Of a stretch of 64,000 nucleotides of DNA, positions 49,562 through 58,562 are shown in pieces (the first letter of the stretch is position 1; each line of letters opens with the position of its first letter). The notes beneath the pieces were generated by a model. It made no database searches and had not been told where the DNA came from. It worked only from the letters and a program-made list of their open reading frames with translations. Source of the DNA: Clostridiales bacterium (GTDB lineage Bacteria > Bacillota > Clostridia > Oscillospirales > Oscillospiraceae); the NCBI GenBank assembly GCA_018374635.1, contig JAHAEW010000004.1, positions 1 through 64,000 of the forward strand, written 5' to 3'. Position numbers and translations under genes: made by a program.

Positions 49562-50728
49562 TTATTCACACTTGTCCCACCATGCCTCGACAGCCTCCCG
49601 GCTGGCGGTGACGCTGCCCTGGACCATCCCCGCGGAGCCGCCGCCCCGGCCCCTCAGTGCGGCATTCATCTCCCGGACCAGCGGCCGGAGATCCCGCCCG
49701 GCAGCGCCCAGAATATAGCGGAAACCTCCCTCCTCCGGGGCAAAGGCGGCGCACAGTCCGATCCCCCGCTCCAATGCGGCGTTGACCAGCGCCCGGAGCG
49801 CGTCGGCATCCAGCTCTTCAAAGACAAGGACCCGCTCGGCCCCCTGGGGCAGGATCTCCGCCTTGGCACGGGCCAGGGCCCGCCCCAGCCGGACGGCGCG
49901 GAGTCTGGCCTGCTCCAGTTCCCCGCTCATCCGGCGGGCGGCCTCGGCTACCTCCTCCTGCTTGGCCGAGAGCAGATTGGAGAGGGCGGTGACGCTGGCC
50001 TGCTTGCGCATCACATCCTCCACCGCCCGGCTGCCGCAGAGCATGCGCAGGCGCACACCCCCCTTCCAGTTCTGCATGGAGAGCAGGTGGATGAGCCCCA
50101 CCTCCCCCGTGCGTCCCACATGGGGCGCGCAGCAGGCACACCGGTCATACCCGGAAATGGTGACGATGCGCACATGCTCTTTCAAATCCAGCTTGCTGCG
50201 GTATTCCAGATGCTCCAGCTCCTCCGGCGCGGGATAGGCGCACACCACGGGGACGTTCTCCGAGACCGCCCGGTTGGCCCGGCGCTCCACCTCCTGGACG
50301 TCCGCCCAGGTCACCGGTCCGCTCAGGTCGATGGTGATCTCCTCTTCTCCCAGATGAAAGCCCACGTTCTCCAGCCCGTAGAGGGTGTGGAAGAGTCCGG
50401 AGACGATATGCTCCCCGGTGTGGCACTGCATCCGGGAAAAACGCACCTCCCAGTCGATCTCCCCCCGCACATTTCCGCCCGCCGGCAGGGGGCGGTCCGT
50501 TTGGTGCCAGATTGCGCCCCCCTCTTCCCGGGTGTCAGTGACGGTCAGGGGGACCCCCTCCGCCGGATACAGCGTCCCCACATCGCCGAACTGTCCGCCC
50601 CCCTCTGGAAAGAAACAGGTCCGGTCCAGGGCGATCCGCCACCCGCCCTTCCGCTCCTCGCAGGCCAGAACGGTGGCCTCCATTGAGCGGATATAACTGT
50701 CCAGATCATACACGCGCTCTGTCATCAT
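49562..50728 (-). CDS. Alanyl-tRNA editing protein (AlaX-type with DHHA1 domain)
   Basis: 388 residues. Homologous to the editing half of AlaRS: FFPEGGGQFGDVG near residue 40, zinc motif MQCHTGEHIVSG near 100, ACCAPHVGRTGEVG near 205 (CxxxH), then a coiled-coil and DHHA1 domain (GGSAGMVQGSVTA near 370). It hydrolyses Ser-tRNA(Ala) or Gly-tRNA(Ala) in trans. Longer than simple AlaX proteins and lacking a catalytic synthetase domain. Two ATG codons in tandem; the first is used here. Confidence 0.92.
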   Translation of the reverse strand: MMTERVYDLDSYIRSMEATVLACEERKGGWRIALDRTCFFPEGGGQFGDVGTLYPAEGVPLTVTDTREEGGAIWHQTDRPLPAGGNVRGEIDWEVRFSRMQCHTGEHIVSGLFHTLYGLENVGFHLGEEEITIDLSGPVTWADVQEVERRANRAVSENVPVVCAYPAPEELEHLEYRSKLDLKEHVRIVTISGYDRCACCAPHVGRTGEVGLIHLLSMQNWKGGVRLRMLCGSRAVEDVMRKQASVTALSNLLSAKQEEVAEAARRMSGELEQARLRAVRLGRALARAKAEILPQGAERVLVFEELDADALRALVNAALERGIGLCAAFAPEEGGFRYILGAAGRDLRPLVREMNAALRGRGGGSAGMVQGSVTASREAVEAWWDKCE

Positions 50729-50775
50729 AGCAAGTATTTCTCCTTTTCAACCCTTGAAAAAACAAGTCTTTTGTC

Positions 50776-50805
50776 AAAAGCGGGGACCCGCGGTGCGGGT
50801 CCCCG
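50776..50805 (-). terminator. Terminator of the hydratase gene
   Basis: Perfect 11-bp stem CGGGGACCCGC / GCGGGTCCCCG followed by CTTTTG on the minus strand, just after the aconitase-family stop. Confidence 0.85.
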
Positions 50806-50823
50806 TCTCTCCAATGGCTTACA

Positions 50824-53055
50824 TTATTTGGCGTAGTAGTTGATGAGGCATCCAGCCAGGATGATCTCCCGCTCTTCCTGCGTGATGCCGGGCAGTTTGA
50901 GGGTCACCGGACGCTCTGTCCCGTTCTGGACCAGGATGGCCTGGATGTTCTCCTCACCCCGCTCCAGAGCGGCGCGGATTCCGGGCAGATAGAGCTGATC
51001 GCCGGGCTGGATCTGCCACTCCTTCACATCCTCGGCGATGAAGGGAAGCATGCCCCAGTTCACCACATTGGAGCGGTAGCGCTTGGTGGCAAACTCCGCG
51101 CACAGGTTGGCGCAGCCACCCAGAACCCGCTGGCAGGAGGCCGCCTGCTCCCGGGCGGAGCCGTCGCCGGGCTTGAGGGCCATGATGAAAGAGCCCAGTC
51201 CGGTGGTCTTGGGGTCCCGGCCCATGAGGGCGCCGGCGGCCTCTCCGGCACGGCGCTTGCGCTCCTCAGCCAGGATCGCCTTGGCGCGGGGCACATACTG
51301 AGGGTCCTTCCGGGACAGGGCAAACTCGCTCAGGCGCAGAGGGTTGGAGCGGTAGGAGGAGGTCTCGCCGGAGGGGATCAGCTCGTCGGTGGTGGTCACC
51401 GGGTCATAGATGGCCGCCGCCGCCGTGAGGAGCAGGTTCTCCGGCAGGGGGATCTGCTCGGGCCAGTCGGCGATGTTGGGGCCGTAGACCAGCTCCGTCT
51501 CCGGTTTGGCCTTTCCCACGCCGAAATAGACCCGGGAGCGGTAGGCCGAGTCGTCATAGCTCCAGTTCTCATCCCTCTGGTCAGCCGGGCAGCCGGGCAG
51601 CTCGTCCGCCCCGGTGAGCACGCCGCCGTTGCGGGCGGTGGCCGCAATGGAGCGGGCGTCCATCAGGGCCACATAGGAGATCTGGCCCTCGCCGGGCTTG
51701 GAGCCCTCCCGGTTGGGGAAGTTGCGGGTGGAGTGGCGGATGGAGAAGGCCCCGTTGGCAGGCACGTCTCCCGCGCCGAAGCAGGGGCCGCAGAAGCAGG
51801 AGCGGATGGAGGCCCCCGCCGCCATCAGGTCGGCAATGTAGCCCTGCCGGGTCAGCTCCAGATTGATGGGCATGGAGCCGGGATAGCAGGAGAGCCAGAA
51901 CTCATCCGAACCAATGGCGCTCCCCTTCAGGATCTGGGCAGCGCGCACCAGGTTTTGATAGGTGCCGCCCGAACAGCCGGCGATGACGCCCTGATCCACA
52001 TGGAGCTGTCCGTTCACCAGCTTATCGGTGAGGGGCGCGGCGCCCTTGATCCCAAGCTGTTGGGCCGCGTCGGCCTCCACCTGGCGGAGCAGCTCCCGGG
52101 CGTTGGCCTTGAACTCCCGGATGGTATAGGCGTTGGAGGGGTGGAAGGGCAGCGCGATCATGGGCTCCACCGCAGACAGGTCCACCTCCAGCAGCCCGTC
52201 ATACCAGGCGCCGTCGGCAGGGGCCTGAGCCTTGAACTCCTCCCCCCGGCCCAGGGCGGTCAGATGGGCGCGGGTGATCTCGTCCGTGCTCCACACAGAG
52301 GACAGGCAGGCGGTCTCGGTAGTCATCACGTCGATGCCGGAGCGGTAGTCCATGGACAGGCTCCCCACGCCGGGGCCAAAAAACTCCATGACGGCGTTCT
52401 TCACCACGCCCTCCCGGAAGGTGGCCCCGATGATGGCAAGGGCCACATCCTGGGGACCCACGCCGGGCCGGGGCGCGCCGGTGAGGCAGATGCCGATGAC
52501 CTTGGGATAGGCGATGTCATAGGTCTTGCGCAGAAGCTGGCGGGCCAGCTCCGGCCCGCCCTCGCCGATGGCCATGGCACCGTAGGCGCCGTACCGGGTG
52601 TGGGAGTCGGAGCCCAGGATCATCCTGCCCGGCGCGGCGTACCGCTCCCGCATATAGGAGTGGATGACCGCCTGGTGGGCGGGCACAAACTCACCGCCGT
52701 ACTTCTTGGCGGCCGAGAGGCCGAATACATGGTCGTCCTCGTTGATGGTGCCGCCCACCGCGCACAGGGAGTTGTGGCAGTTGGTGAGCACATAGGGCAG
52801 CGGAAATTCTGTCAGTCCGGAGGCCCGGGCAGTCTGGATGATGCCCACATACGTAATGTCGTGGGAGGCCATGGCGTCAAACCGGATGGCCAGACGGTCC
52901 ATGGTATCCAGCGTGTTGTGGGCTTTGAGGATGCCATAGGCCATGGTGCCCTCCCTGGCTTTGGCGGGGGCGGGCAGGCCGGCGGCCCGCCCCTCCTCCT
53001 CCGAAAGAAAGGCGCCGGAACGGCAGTAGGCGCCGGAACGTGTGATTCGAATCAT
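50824..53055 (-). CDS. Aconitase-superfamily hydratase (YbhJ-like)
   Basis: 743 residues from MIRITRSGAYCRSG; GGAGGG lies 7 nt before this ATG. Iron-sulfur cluster cysteines appear in VIAGCSGGTYQN (near 370) and SCFCGPCFGAG (near 435, CxxC). Also GSDSHTRYGAYGAMAIGEGG near 155, RHSTRNFPNREGSKPG near 455, and a swivel domain at 620-743. The layout is aconitase-like, but the short N-terminus and unusual sequence resemble the uncharacterised YbhJ group rather than housekeeping AcnA. The citrate/isocitrate role is therefore not assured. No TCA genes nearby; own promoter and terminator. Confidence 0.8.
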   Translation of the reverse strand: MIRITRSGAYCRSGAFLSEEEGRAAGLPAPAKAREGTMAYGILKAHNTLDTMDRLAIRFDAMASHDITYVGIIQTARASGLTEFPLPYVLTNCHNSLCAVGGTINEDDHVFGLSAAKKYGGEFVPAHQAVIHSYMRERYAAPGRMILGSDSHTRYGAYGAMAIGEGGPELARQLLRKTYDIAYPKVIGICLTGAPRPGVGPQDVALAIIGATFREGVVKNAVMEFFGPGVGSLSMDYRSGIDVMTTETACLSSVWSTDEITRAHLTALGRGEEFKAQAPADGAWYDGLLEVDLSAVEPMIALPFHPSNAYTIREFKANARELLRQVEADAAQQLGIKGAAPLTDKLVNGQLHVDQGVIAGCSGGTYQNLVRAAQILKGSAIGSDEFWLSCYPGSMPINLELTRQGYIADLMAAGASIRSCFCGPCFGAGDVPANGAFSIRHSTRNFPNREGSKPGEGQISYVALMDARSIAATARNGGVLTGADELPGCPADQRDENWSYDDSAYRSRVYFGVGKAKPETELVYGPNIADWPEQIPLPENLLLTAAAAIYDPVTTTDELIPSGETSSYRSNPLRLSEFALSRKDPQYVPRAKAILAEERKRRAGEAAGALMGRDPKTTGLGSFIMALKPGDGSAREQAASCQRVLGGCANLCAEFATKRYRSNVVNWGMLPFIAEDVKEWQIQPGDQLYLPGIRAALERGEENIQAILVQNGTERPVTLKLPGITQEEREIILAGCLINYYAK

Positions 53056-53101
53056 GTGGTTTCCCTCCAAACGGTGTCGCTCACATTTAGCGATTTAATT
53101 T

Positions 53102-53130
53102 ATTGTATCAAGAAGCGGCAGAGAGTGCAA
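53102..53130 (-). promoter_or_regulatory. Promoter of the hydratase gene
   Basis: TTGCAC (53125-53130) and TACAAT (53102-53107), 17-bp spacer, minus strand, about 45 bp before the start codon. Confidence 0.75.
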
Positions 53131-53207
53131 CCCTTCCACGTCTCTTCTTTCCCGATTTTGCACAAGTTCTTTTTGGAATTTATGTCAACTATTTTAGCGG
53201 GATTCGG

Positions 53208-53236
53208 TTGACGGATTTTCTCCTTTCCGGTAAAAT
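53208..53236 (+). promoter_or_regulatory. Promoter of the amidase gene
   Basis: TTGACG (53208-53213) and TAAAAT (53231-53236), 17-bp spacer, plus strand, 32 bp before the amidase ATG, with AAAAGGAG as ribosome-binding site. Confidence 0.82.
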
Positions 53237-53268
53237 TATGTCTGCAATTCTCAGAAAAGGAGTCCGTC

Positions 53269-54846
53269 ATGAAAAAAACTTTCCTATGTCTCCTCGCCAT
53301 GCTCTGTCTGCTGGCCGGCTTTCTCACCGCCCAGGCGGCCGGACCGGCGGGAACGTTGAGCGTCTCTTTTTACAGTGAGAGCGCCAAGCGCTATGACGCC
53401 CCTGTCCAGACCGATCTGGTTCAGCTCCAGCTGGACGGCACGGCCCTTACCCCGCCTGACGTCCCGGCCCTCATCCAGTACATCGGCGGCGCAGGGCGGA
53501 CTCTGGTCCCGGTGCGTCTGGTCTCGGAAGCCCTGGGTGCCGACGTGCTCTGGGTCAACGACACCCGTCAGGTCATCATCCAGAATGAGAGTCAGACCAT
53601 CGTGCTCACCCTGGGCTCCTCCAAGGCAACGGTCAACGGCACGATTACCGATCTGCCCGGCGGCGTTCCGGCCGGCGCGGTCAAATACAACGGGAAAGAG
53701 AGCACCATGGTCCCCCTCCGGTTCGTCTCGGAGACGCTGGGGGCGGAGGTCCTCTGGGACAACGACACCTTTACCGCCGATATCCGCACCGGGGCGGTTA
53801 CTCCGACTCCCACCCCCACGCCGACCCCGACTCCTACTCCGACTCCCACGCCTACGCCCACACCGACTCCCACTCCCACGCCGACCCCTACGCCCACACC
53901 GTCGCCGGAGCATGAGGATCGGGGCACTATCGTGCGCATCGAGCAGGATGACAACGCCCAGTCCATCTTTATCGCCACCAACCACGTGCCCGAATACCGG
54001 GTGGTGGATCTGGGAACCCGGGTCGCCGTGGATATTCTGGGCACGGTCATCGACCCGGGCAGCGGCAGCATCACCGTGGAAAACGAGGTGATCACCGCCG
54101 TCCGCTACGCCCAGCACGGGGACGACCTGGGATACAGCTATCCCCACACGGTGCGCGTGGTCTTTGACCTGGCGGACGGCTTTACTTACTCGGAAAATAT
54201 CACCGTAGAAAAGCAGGTGGGCGGCGTTCTGGTCACCTCTCACTATGAGGACGCGGCGCCTCCCCCGGACATCCCAACCGATCCCATCGATCCCTCCACC
54301 GCTACCATCGTGATCGACCCCGGCCATGGCGGCTCCGCCTCCGGCGCCTACTATGAGGGGATCATGGAAAAGGACCTCACCTTCCCCATCAGCCTCTGTC
54401 TGCGGGACATTCTGGCCGCTGAGGGCTACAATGTGATCATGACACGGGAGAGTGACGTCTACATGACCCTCTCCGACCGGTGTGCGGTGGCCAACGAGGT
54501 GGACGCCGACCTCTTTATCAGCATCCACTGCAATGCATTGGCCAACAACACGAATTACCAGGGTCTCATCACCTTCTATTCCACAGGCAGTACCAAGGGC
54601 CAAAAACTGGCCCAGGCCGTTCAGGACGCCACGGCAGAGGCCACCGGGGCCATCAACCGCGGCATCCGGAACAACTCCGACTATACCGTCCTGCGGCAGA
54701 CCAAAATGCCCGCCATTCTGGTGGAGACCGGCTTTATGTCCTCCCATGAGGAGCTCATGCGCCTGTCCGACCCGGCCTACCAGCAGCTTCTGGCCCAGGG
54801 CATGGCGGACGGAATCATCCGGTATCTGAATCCCCAGTCTGCCTGA
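53269..54846 (+). CDS. Secreted N-acetylmuramoyl-L-alanine amidase
   Basis: 525 residues. Signal peptide 1-24 (FLCLLAMLCLLAGFLTAQAA). Residues 40-175: copper-amine-oxidase-like N-terminal repeats (VPVRLVSEALGADVLW and VPLRFVSETLGAEVLW), a wall-associated module. About 178-213: Pro-Thr linker. 220-330: AMIN-like domain. 345-520: Amidase_3 with zinc ligands in VIDPGHGG, YYEGIMEKD and ISIHCNA and the catalytic Glu in AILVETGFMSS. Cleaves the lactyl-alanine bond of peptidoglycan during cell separation or remodelling. Confidence 0.93.
   Translation: MKKTFLCLLAMLCLLAGFLTAQAAGPAGTLSVSFYSESAKRYDAPVQTDLVQLQLDGTALTPPDVPALIQYIGGAGRTLVPVRLVSEALGADVLWVNDTRQVIIQNESQTIVLTLGSSKATVNGTITDLPGGVPAGAVKYNGKESTMVPLRFVSETLGAEVLWDNDTFTADIRTGAVTPTPTPTPTPTPTPTPTPTPTPTPTPTPTPTPTPSPEHEDRGTIVRIEQDDNAQSIFIATNHVPEYRVVDLGTRVAVDILGTVIDPGSGSITVENEVITAVRYAQHGDDLGYSYPHTVRVVFDLADGFTYSENITVEKQVGGVLVTSHYEDAAPPPDIPTDPIDPSTATIVIDPGHGGSASGAYYEGIMEKDLTFPISLCLRDILAAEGYNVIMTRESDVYMTLSDRCAVANEVDADLFISIHCNALANNTNYQGLITFYSTGSTKGQKLAQAVQDATAEATGAINRGIRNNSDYTVLRQTKMPAILVETGFMSSHEELMRLSDPAYQQLLAQGMADGIIRYLNPQSA
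53800..53909 (+). repeat. Hexanucleotide repeat encoding a Pro-Thr linker
   Basis: About 18 imperfect copies of ACNCCN encode a (Thr-Pro)n linker within the amidase. Third-base variation (ACTCCG, ACCCCC, ACGCCG, ACACCG) shows selection on protein sequence rather than recent slippage. Confidence 0.9.
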
Positions 54847-54860
54847 TTTCTAATGAAGAG

Positions 54861-54907
54861 TGCCCCTGTTCCCTGAGCGCCGCTCATGGAACAGGGGCAT
54901 TTGCTTT
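54861..54907. terminator. Convergent terminator between amidase and kdpE
   Basis: Perfect 12-bp stem TGCCCCTGTTCC / GGAACAGGGGCA with TTGCTTTTAT after it on the plus strand; the end of kdpE abuts the far side. Confidence 0.85.
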
Positions 54908-55608
54908 TATTCCACTTTCATCATCCGATACCCCACCCCGATGTGGGTCTGAATATACTGGGGCGACCCAGGTTCTTTTTCCAGCTTCTTGCGGAGCGTG
55001 GCCATGAATACCCGGAGGGAGGCCACATCGTTTTCCCAGCTTCTGCCCCAGATTTGCTGGGTGATAAAAGTATGGGTCAGTACCTTGCCCACATTCTTGC
55101 ACAGCAGGCACAGCAGCTTATACTCGCTGGGGGTCAGGTGGAGCTCCTGGTCTCCCAGAAAGGCGCATCCGGCGGCGTAATCCACCTTCAGCCTGCCGTT
55201 TGTAAAGACAGCCTCGGCGTTCACCGTGCCGATTTGCAGGGTGGCCAGCCGCCGCTGAGTCACGCGCAGCCGGGCCAGCAGCTCCTCCACCGAAAAAGGC
55301 TTGGTCAGATAGTCATCTGCCCCCGCGTCCAGCGCGTCGATCTTATCGGTATCCTCACTGCGGGCACTGATGACGATGATGGGCAGATTGGACCAGGACC
55401 GGACCCGACGGATCACCTCAATGCCGTCAATATCCGGCAGTCCCAGATCCAGAAGAATGATCTCCGGATTGTGAGACGAGGCCTCCAGGATCGCTGACTC
55501 GCCGTTGGCGGCGGTCAGAAAGCGATAGTCGTGGGCTTTCAGGGTGGTCGTGATCAAATTACGGACGGGCACATCATCCTCCACGACCAGAATCAGCGGT
55601 TTATTCAT
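54907..55608 (-). CDS. kdpE: KdpE-type response regulator
   Basis: 233 residues. Receiver domain with VVEDDVPVR, phospho-Asp in IILLDLGLPDIDG (near 53), Thr in VISARSED and Lys in YLTKPFSVEEL (near 105). Winged-helix DNA-binding domain 130-233 (LTPSEYKLLCLLCKN, GRSWENDVASLRVFMATLRKKLE, the KdpE-style ending). Overlaps kdpD by 8 bp. Activates kdpABC in K+ limitation in the known systems. Confidence 0.93.
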   Translation of the reverse strand: MNKPLILVVEDDVPVRNLITTTLKAHDYRFLTAANGESAILEASSHNPEIILLDLGLPDIDGIEVIRRVRSWSNLPIIVISARSEDTDKIDALDAGADDYLTKPFSVEELLARLRVTQRRLATLQIGTVNAEAVFTNGRLKVDYAAGCAFLGDQELHLTPSEYKLLCLLCKNVGKVLTHTFITQQIWGRSWENDVASLRVFMATLRKKLEKEPGSPQYIQTHIGVGYRMMKVE

Positions 55609-58246
55609 GCAGCTCTACCTCCCCAGCCGGTACAGAAAATGTAAAAATGGTTCCTTGCGGCACATGGTCCGAGACCGTGATCCCGCCTCCATGGGCATTG
55701 ACAATGGATTTGCACAGCGCCAACCCCAGCCCTATACTGCGCCGGCTGTCCGCGATCTGGTTGGCCGCGCTGTAAAACATGTCGAAGATATGCGGCTTGG
55801 CCTCATCGGAAATGCCCGGTCCATTGTCCGCGATAGAGACCTCTACGAAACGGTCCCTCTTTCTCCATCCGATGTTGATTTCCGAGCCCGGAGGGGTGTA
55901 TTTGATGGCATTGTCCACAATATTGATCAGCACCTGGACGATGAGCTTTGCGTCGATCCGGACCAGTGTATACTCGTCGCTGCTCTGGACCTGCAGCCTG
56001 TACTCCACGCTCTTCCGGTTGATATGCCGCAGCGCCTCGGCCACCACCTCGTCCATCAGCTCGGTGGAGAGGTGCAGATTCATCCGCCCTTCCTCCAGGC
56101 GGCTGACTGAGAGAAGATTTTCCACCAGGTTGATCAGCCACATGGCGTCATCGTAGATGTCGGTGTACATCTGCTCCTTGGCCTTTTCATCGAAGAGGCC
56201 TCCGTTGGAGAGCAGGTTGCTGGCATTTCCCGAGATGGAGGTCAGCGGGGTGCGCAGGTCATGAGAGATCGAGCGCAGCAGGTTGGCGCGCAGCTGTTCA
56301 TTCTTGGCCAGGACGGCAGCCGCCTCTTTTTCCTCCAGATTCTTCCGGTTCTCCAGCGCCAGTGCGCACTCTCCCAACACAGAGAGGAGGAGACTGCACT
56401 CAAACGAGTCCAAGGGACGATCTCCCACCGCGATCCCCACCACGCCGTATACCTGCTCTCCCGTGCGGATGGAGAGATAGGTGCACCGTGCATCGGACAG
56501 GGCGTCTGTCCCCGCGCCTGCTCTTCGGTTGTTCTTCAGGACCCACTGAGCGGCCTCCCGCTCCCGCTCCGAGGTATATAACTCATAATCGGGGGCTTCC
56601 TCCACCGAAAAAATCTCCAGCGGCTGTAACGCGCCCCCCTCCGCCAGGCAGGCGACGATATCCCGTTGGAAGATCTTGACCATCTGTCTGGCCGTGATAG
56701 AGAGGATCTCGGACTGGCTGTGTGCTTTTTGCAGATTCTGGTTGGTCTCAAAAAGGAGTCTGGTCCGCCATGCCACCTGGGCTGAGCGTTTGGCGTGGGA
56801 CTTCAGCCTGGCGGCCAGAGAGCCCGTGAGCAGGGACGCCAAAAACATCACCAGAAATGTCACCGGATAGCCGCTGTCATAGGCCTGAAGGGAAAAGCGG
56901 GGCGCCGTAAAGAAAAAGTTAAAGGCCAGTACGCTTACAATAGAGGCAGCCAGGCTGCACACCGGACTCTTGGTAAAGACCGAGATCAGCATTACACCCA
57001 GAATATAGAGCGTGATGATATTGGCCTCTGTAAAGCCCAGCCGATAGAAACCCACGCCGATCAGGGTGGCCAGGGCAAAGATCAGCACGCTCTTTTCCAA
57101 ATCACGGAGGGACGGCATGGGGATATGCATGCCCTCCCGGCGCCGGTCAGAGAACGCCCGGCTGATCCCGCTATCCGGGATGATGTGAACGTCCAGCTCT
57201 GGGACAAGGCCGATCAGCCGCTCGGTCAGAGATGTTTTCCAGAGAAACCTCCCATGGGCTCCCCTGCTGCGCCCGAGCACGATCCGGGTGACGCCCGAGA
57301 TGCGGGCAAACTCCGCGATCTGATCGGCCGCGTCCTCTCCGTACAGCGTCTCCGCCGACGCCCCCAGCTGTTCGGCCAGGCGGACATGAGCGTCCAGACG
57401 CTCCCGGTCGGCCGCAGTCATCCGGGCTGCGCTCCTTGTCTCCACAAACAGCGCGGTAAAATTGCACCGGAAAGCGCCCGCCATCCCGGCCGCTGTACGG
57501 ATGACTTTCGCGTTGGCGGGCGACGGCGAAAGGCAGACCAGAATATGCTCCCGGCTGTGATCGTCCGGCGTGTTCTGTATTCCCTTTGTATACAGAGCGG
57601 CCCGGTCCGCGCACCGGCGCAGTCCCACCTCCCGCAGCGCGCTCATCTCTGCCGCGGAGTACCGGGCAAGCAGCTCTGTTTTCCCTGCCCGGCGCAGACG
57701 CTCCCGCAGGCACTCCGGCTCTATATCGACAAAATACACTTGCGCCGCGCGGTCAAAAACACCGTCTGGAATGCGTTCGGATACCGTACCCCCGACGATA
57801 GCCGAGACCGTATCCTGAATGCTCTCCATGTTCTGGATATCCAGTGTGGTATAGACATCAATCCCCGCCTCCAGCATCGCCCAGATCTCCTGATAACGCT
57901 TCTTATAGCGGGCATTCCCTATATTCTGGTAGGAAAGGTCATCGATCAGAAGCACCTGCGGCTTTCGGTTCAGACACGCCCGCAGATCGACCTCGTAACG
58001 GACTGCTCCCTGTTTCTCCACCGGCACACAGGGCACTCTTTCAAATCCTTCCGCCAGCCGGCGGGTCTCGGGCCACAGATGCTCCGAGAACAGCCCGATA
58101 ACTACATCCATCCCGCCCGCTCTGGCCTGCTCTCCCGCCCGCAGCATCGCGTAGCTCTTTCCAGCGCCGGACAGGTAGCTGGCAAAAATGGTGAGCTTTC
58201 CGCACGATCTTTTTCCTCTCTGCCCATCCTGCGTTACTGCGTCCAT
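55601..58246 (-). CDS. kdpD: KdpD-type sensor kinase with divergent nucleotide-binding domain
   Basis: 881 residues from MDAVTQDGQ; the upstream frame crosses the promoter. Domain order is that of KdpD: KdpD N-domain (1-210), USP-like domain (about 225-350, LVCLSPSPANAKVIRTAAGMA), four membrane helices (about 400-500), GAF-like region (520-640), HisKA (SHDLRTPLTS, phospho-His 662), HATPase (DNAIKYT, DNGPGI). The Walker A equivalent reads SYLSGAGKS without its usual first Gly, and the Walker B Asp-Glu-Leu is Asp-Asp-Leu. Controls kdpABC with KdpE; c-di-AMP sensing by the USP domain is known in some Firmicutes. Confidence 0.92.
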   Translation of the reverse strand: MDAVTQDGQRGKRSCGKLTIFASYLSGAGKSYAMLRAGEQARAGGMDVVIGLFSEHLWPETRRLAEGFERVPCVPVEKQGAVRYEVDLRACLNRKPQVLLIDDLSYQNIGNARYKKRYQEIWAMLEAGIDVYTTLDIQNMESIQDTVSAIVGGTVSERIPDGVFDRAAQVYFVDIEPECLRERLRRAGKTELLARYSAAEMSALREVGLRRCADRAALYTKGIQNTPDDHSREHILVCLSPSPANAKVIRTAAGMAGAFRCNFTALFVETRSAARMTAADRERLDAHVRLAEQLGASAETLYGEDAADQIAEFARISGVTRIVLGRSRGAHGRFLWKTSLTERLIGLVPELDVHIIPDSGISRAFSDRRREGMHIPMPSLRDLEKSVLIFALATLIGVGFYRLGFTEANIITLYILGVMLISVFTKSPVCSLAASIVSVLAFNFFFTAPRFSLQAYDSGYPVTFLVMFLASLLTGSLAARLKSHAKRSAQVAWRTRLLFETNQNLQKAHSQSEILSITARQMVKIFQRDIVACLAEGGALQPLEIFSVEEAPDYELYTSEREREAAQWVLKNNRRAGAGTDALSDARCTYLSIRTGEQVYGVVGIAVGDRPLDSFECSLLLSVLGECALALENRKNLEEKEAAAVLAKNEQLRANLLRSISHDLRTPLTSISGNASNLLSNGGLFDEKAKEQMYTDIYDDAMWLINLVENLLSVSRLEEGRMNLHLSTELMDEVVAEALRHINRKSVEYRLQVQSSDEYTLVRIDAKLIVQVLINIVDNAIKYTPPGSEINIGWRKRDRFVEVSIADNGPGISDEAKPHIFDMFYSAANQIADSRRSIGLGLALCKSIVNAHGGGITVSDHVPQGTIFTFSVPAGEVELHE

Positions 58247-58271
58247 GGTAGCCCCCCCTTCAAACACGGAT

Positions 58272-58277
58272 ATTATA
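58272..58277 (-). promoter_or_regulatory. Extended -10 promoter of kdpDE
   Basis: TATAAT on the minus strand preceded by TG one base upstream (TGGTATAAT), about 26 bp before the kdpD ATG. No good -35 at 17 bp. Lets kdpDE be expressed apart from kdpABC. The rest of the 316-bp gap to 58563 holds AT-rich sequence and the hairpin at 58485-58518. Confidence 0.6.
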
Positions 58278-58484
58278 CCACAGCGCCGCGCATTCTGCTG
58301 AACAAATTCCAGAATGGCAGCGCCCGCTCCCTCCTTGGGCACAGGCACCGCCCATATCCTTCTCACTATCGTGATTTTTCTTTATAGATTTTTTCAGTCT
58401 GTTCCTATTATCCATATCTGGTCTAAAAAAGGCATTGATATCTTTTTGTCCGCATTAAAGCTGTATAAAGGAGCAATCATGACC

Positions 58485-58518
58485 GGAGGGCTGTCCAACT
58501 CTCGTCAGACAGCCCTCC
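58485..58518. terminator. Hairpin after the kdpABC-linked gene
   Basis: Perfect 11-bp stem GGAGGGCTGTC / GACAGCCCTCC, about 45 nt after the stop of the unrecognised gene. The U-tract on the minus strand is poor, so it is a weak or factor-assisted terminator separating it from kdpDE. Confidence 0.55.
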
Positions 58519-58562
58519 AACCACAGGTTTTCTGTATTTGCTCTCAGCCCGGTAGATCTCTT

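Noticed and set aside
53041..53056. TGATTCGAATCA palindrome as a tRNA arm or operator
   Set aside because: It lies within the first codons of the hydratase gene; no tRNA structure surrounds it.
53800..53909. Short tandem repeats as a possible CRISPR array
   Set aside because: 6-bp units in frame within a coding linker, no spacers, no cas genes.
53592..54095. Minus-strand frame with a long Val-Gly repeat
   Set aside because: It is the reverse complement of the Pro-Thr linker of the amidase, not a protein.
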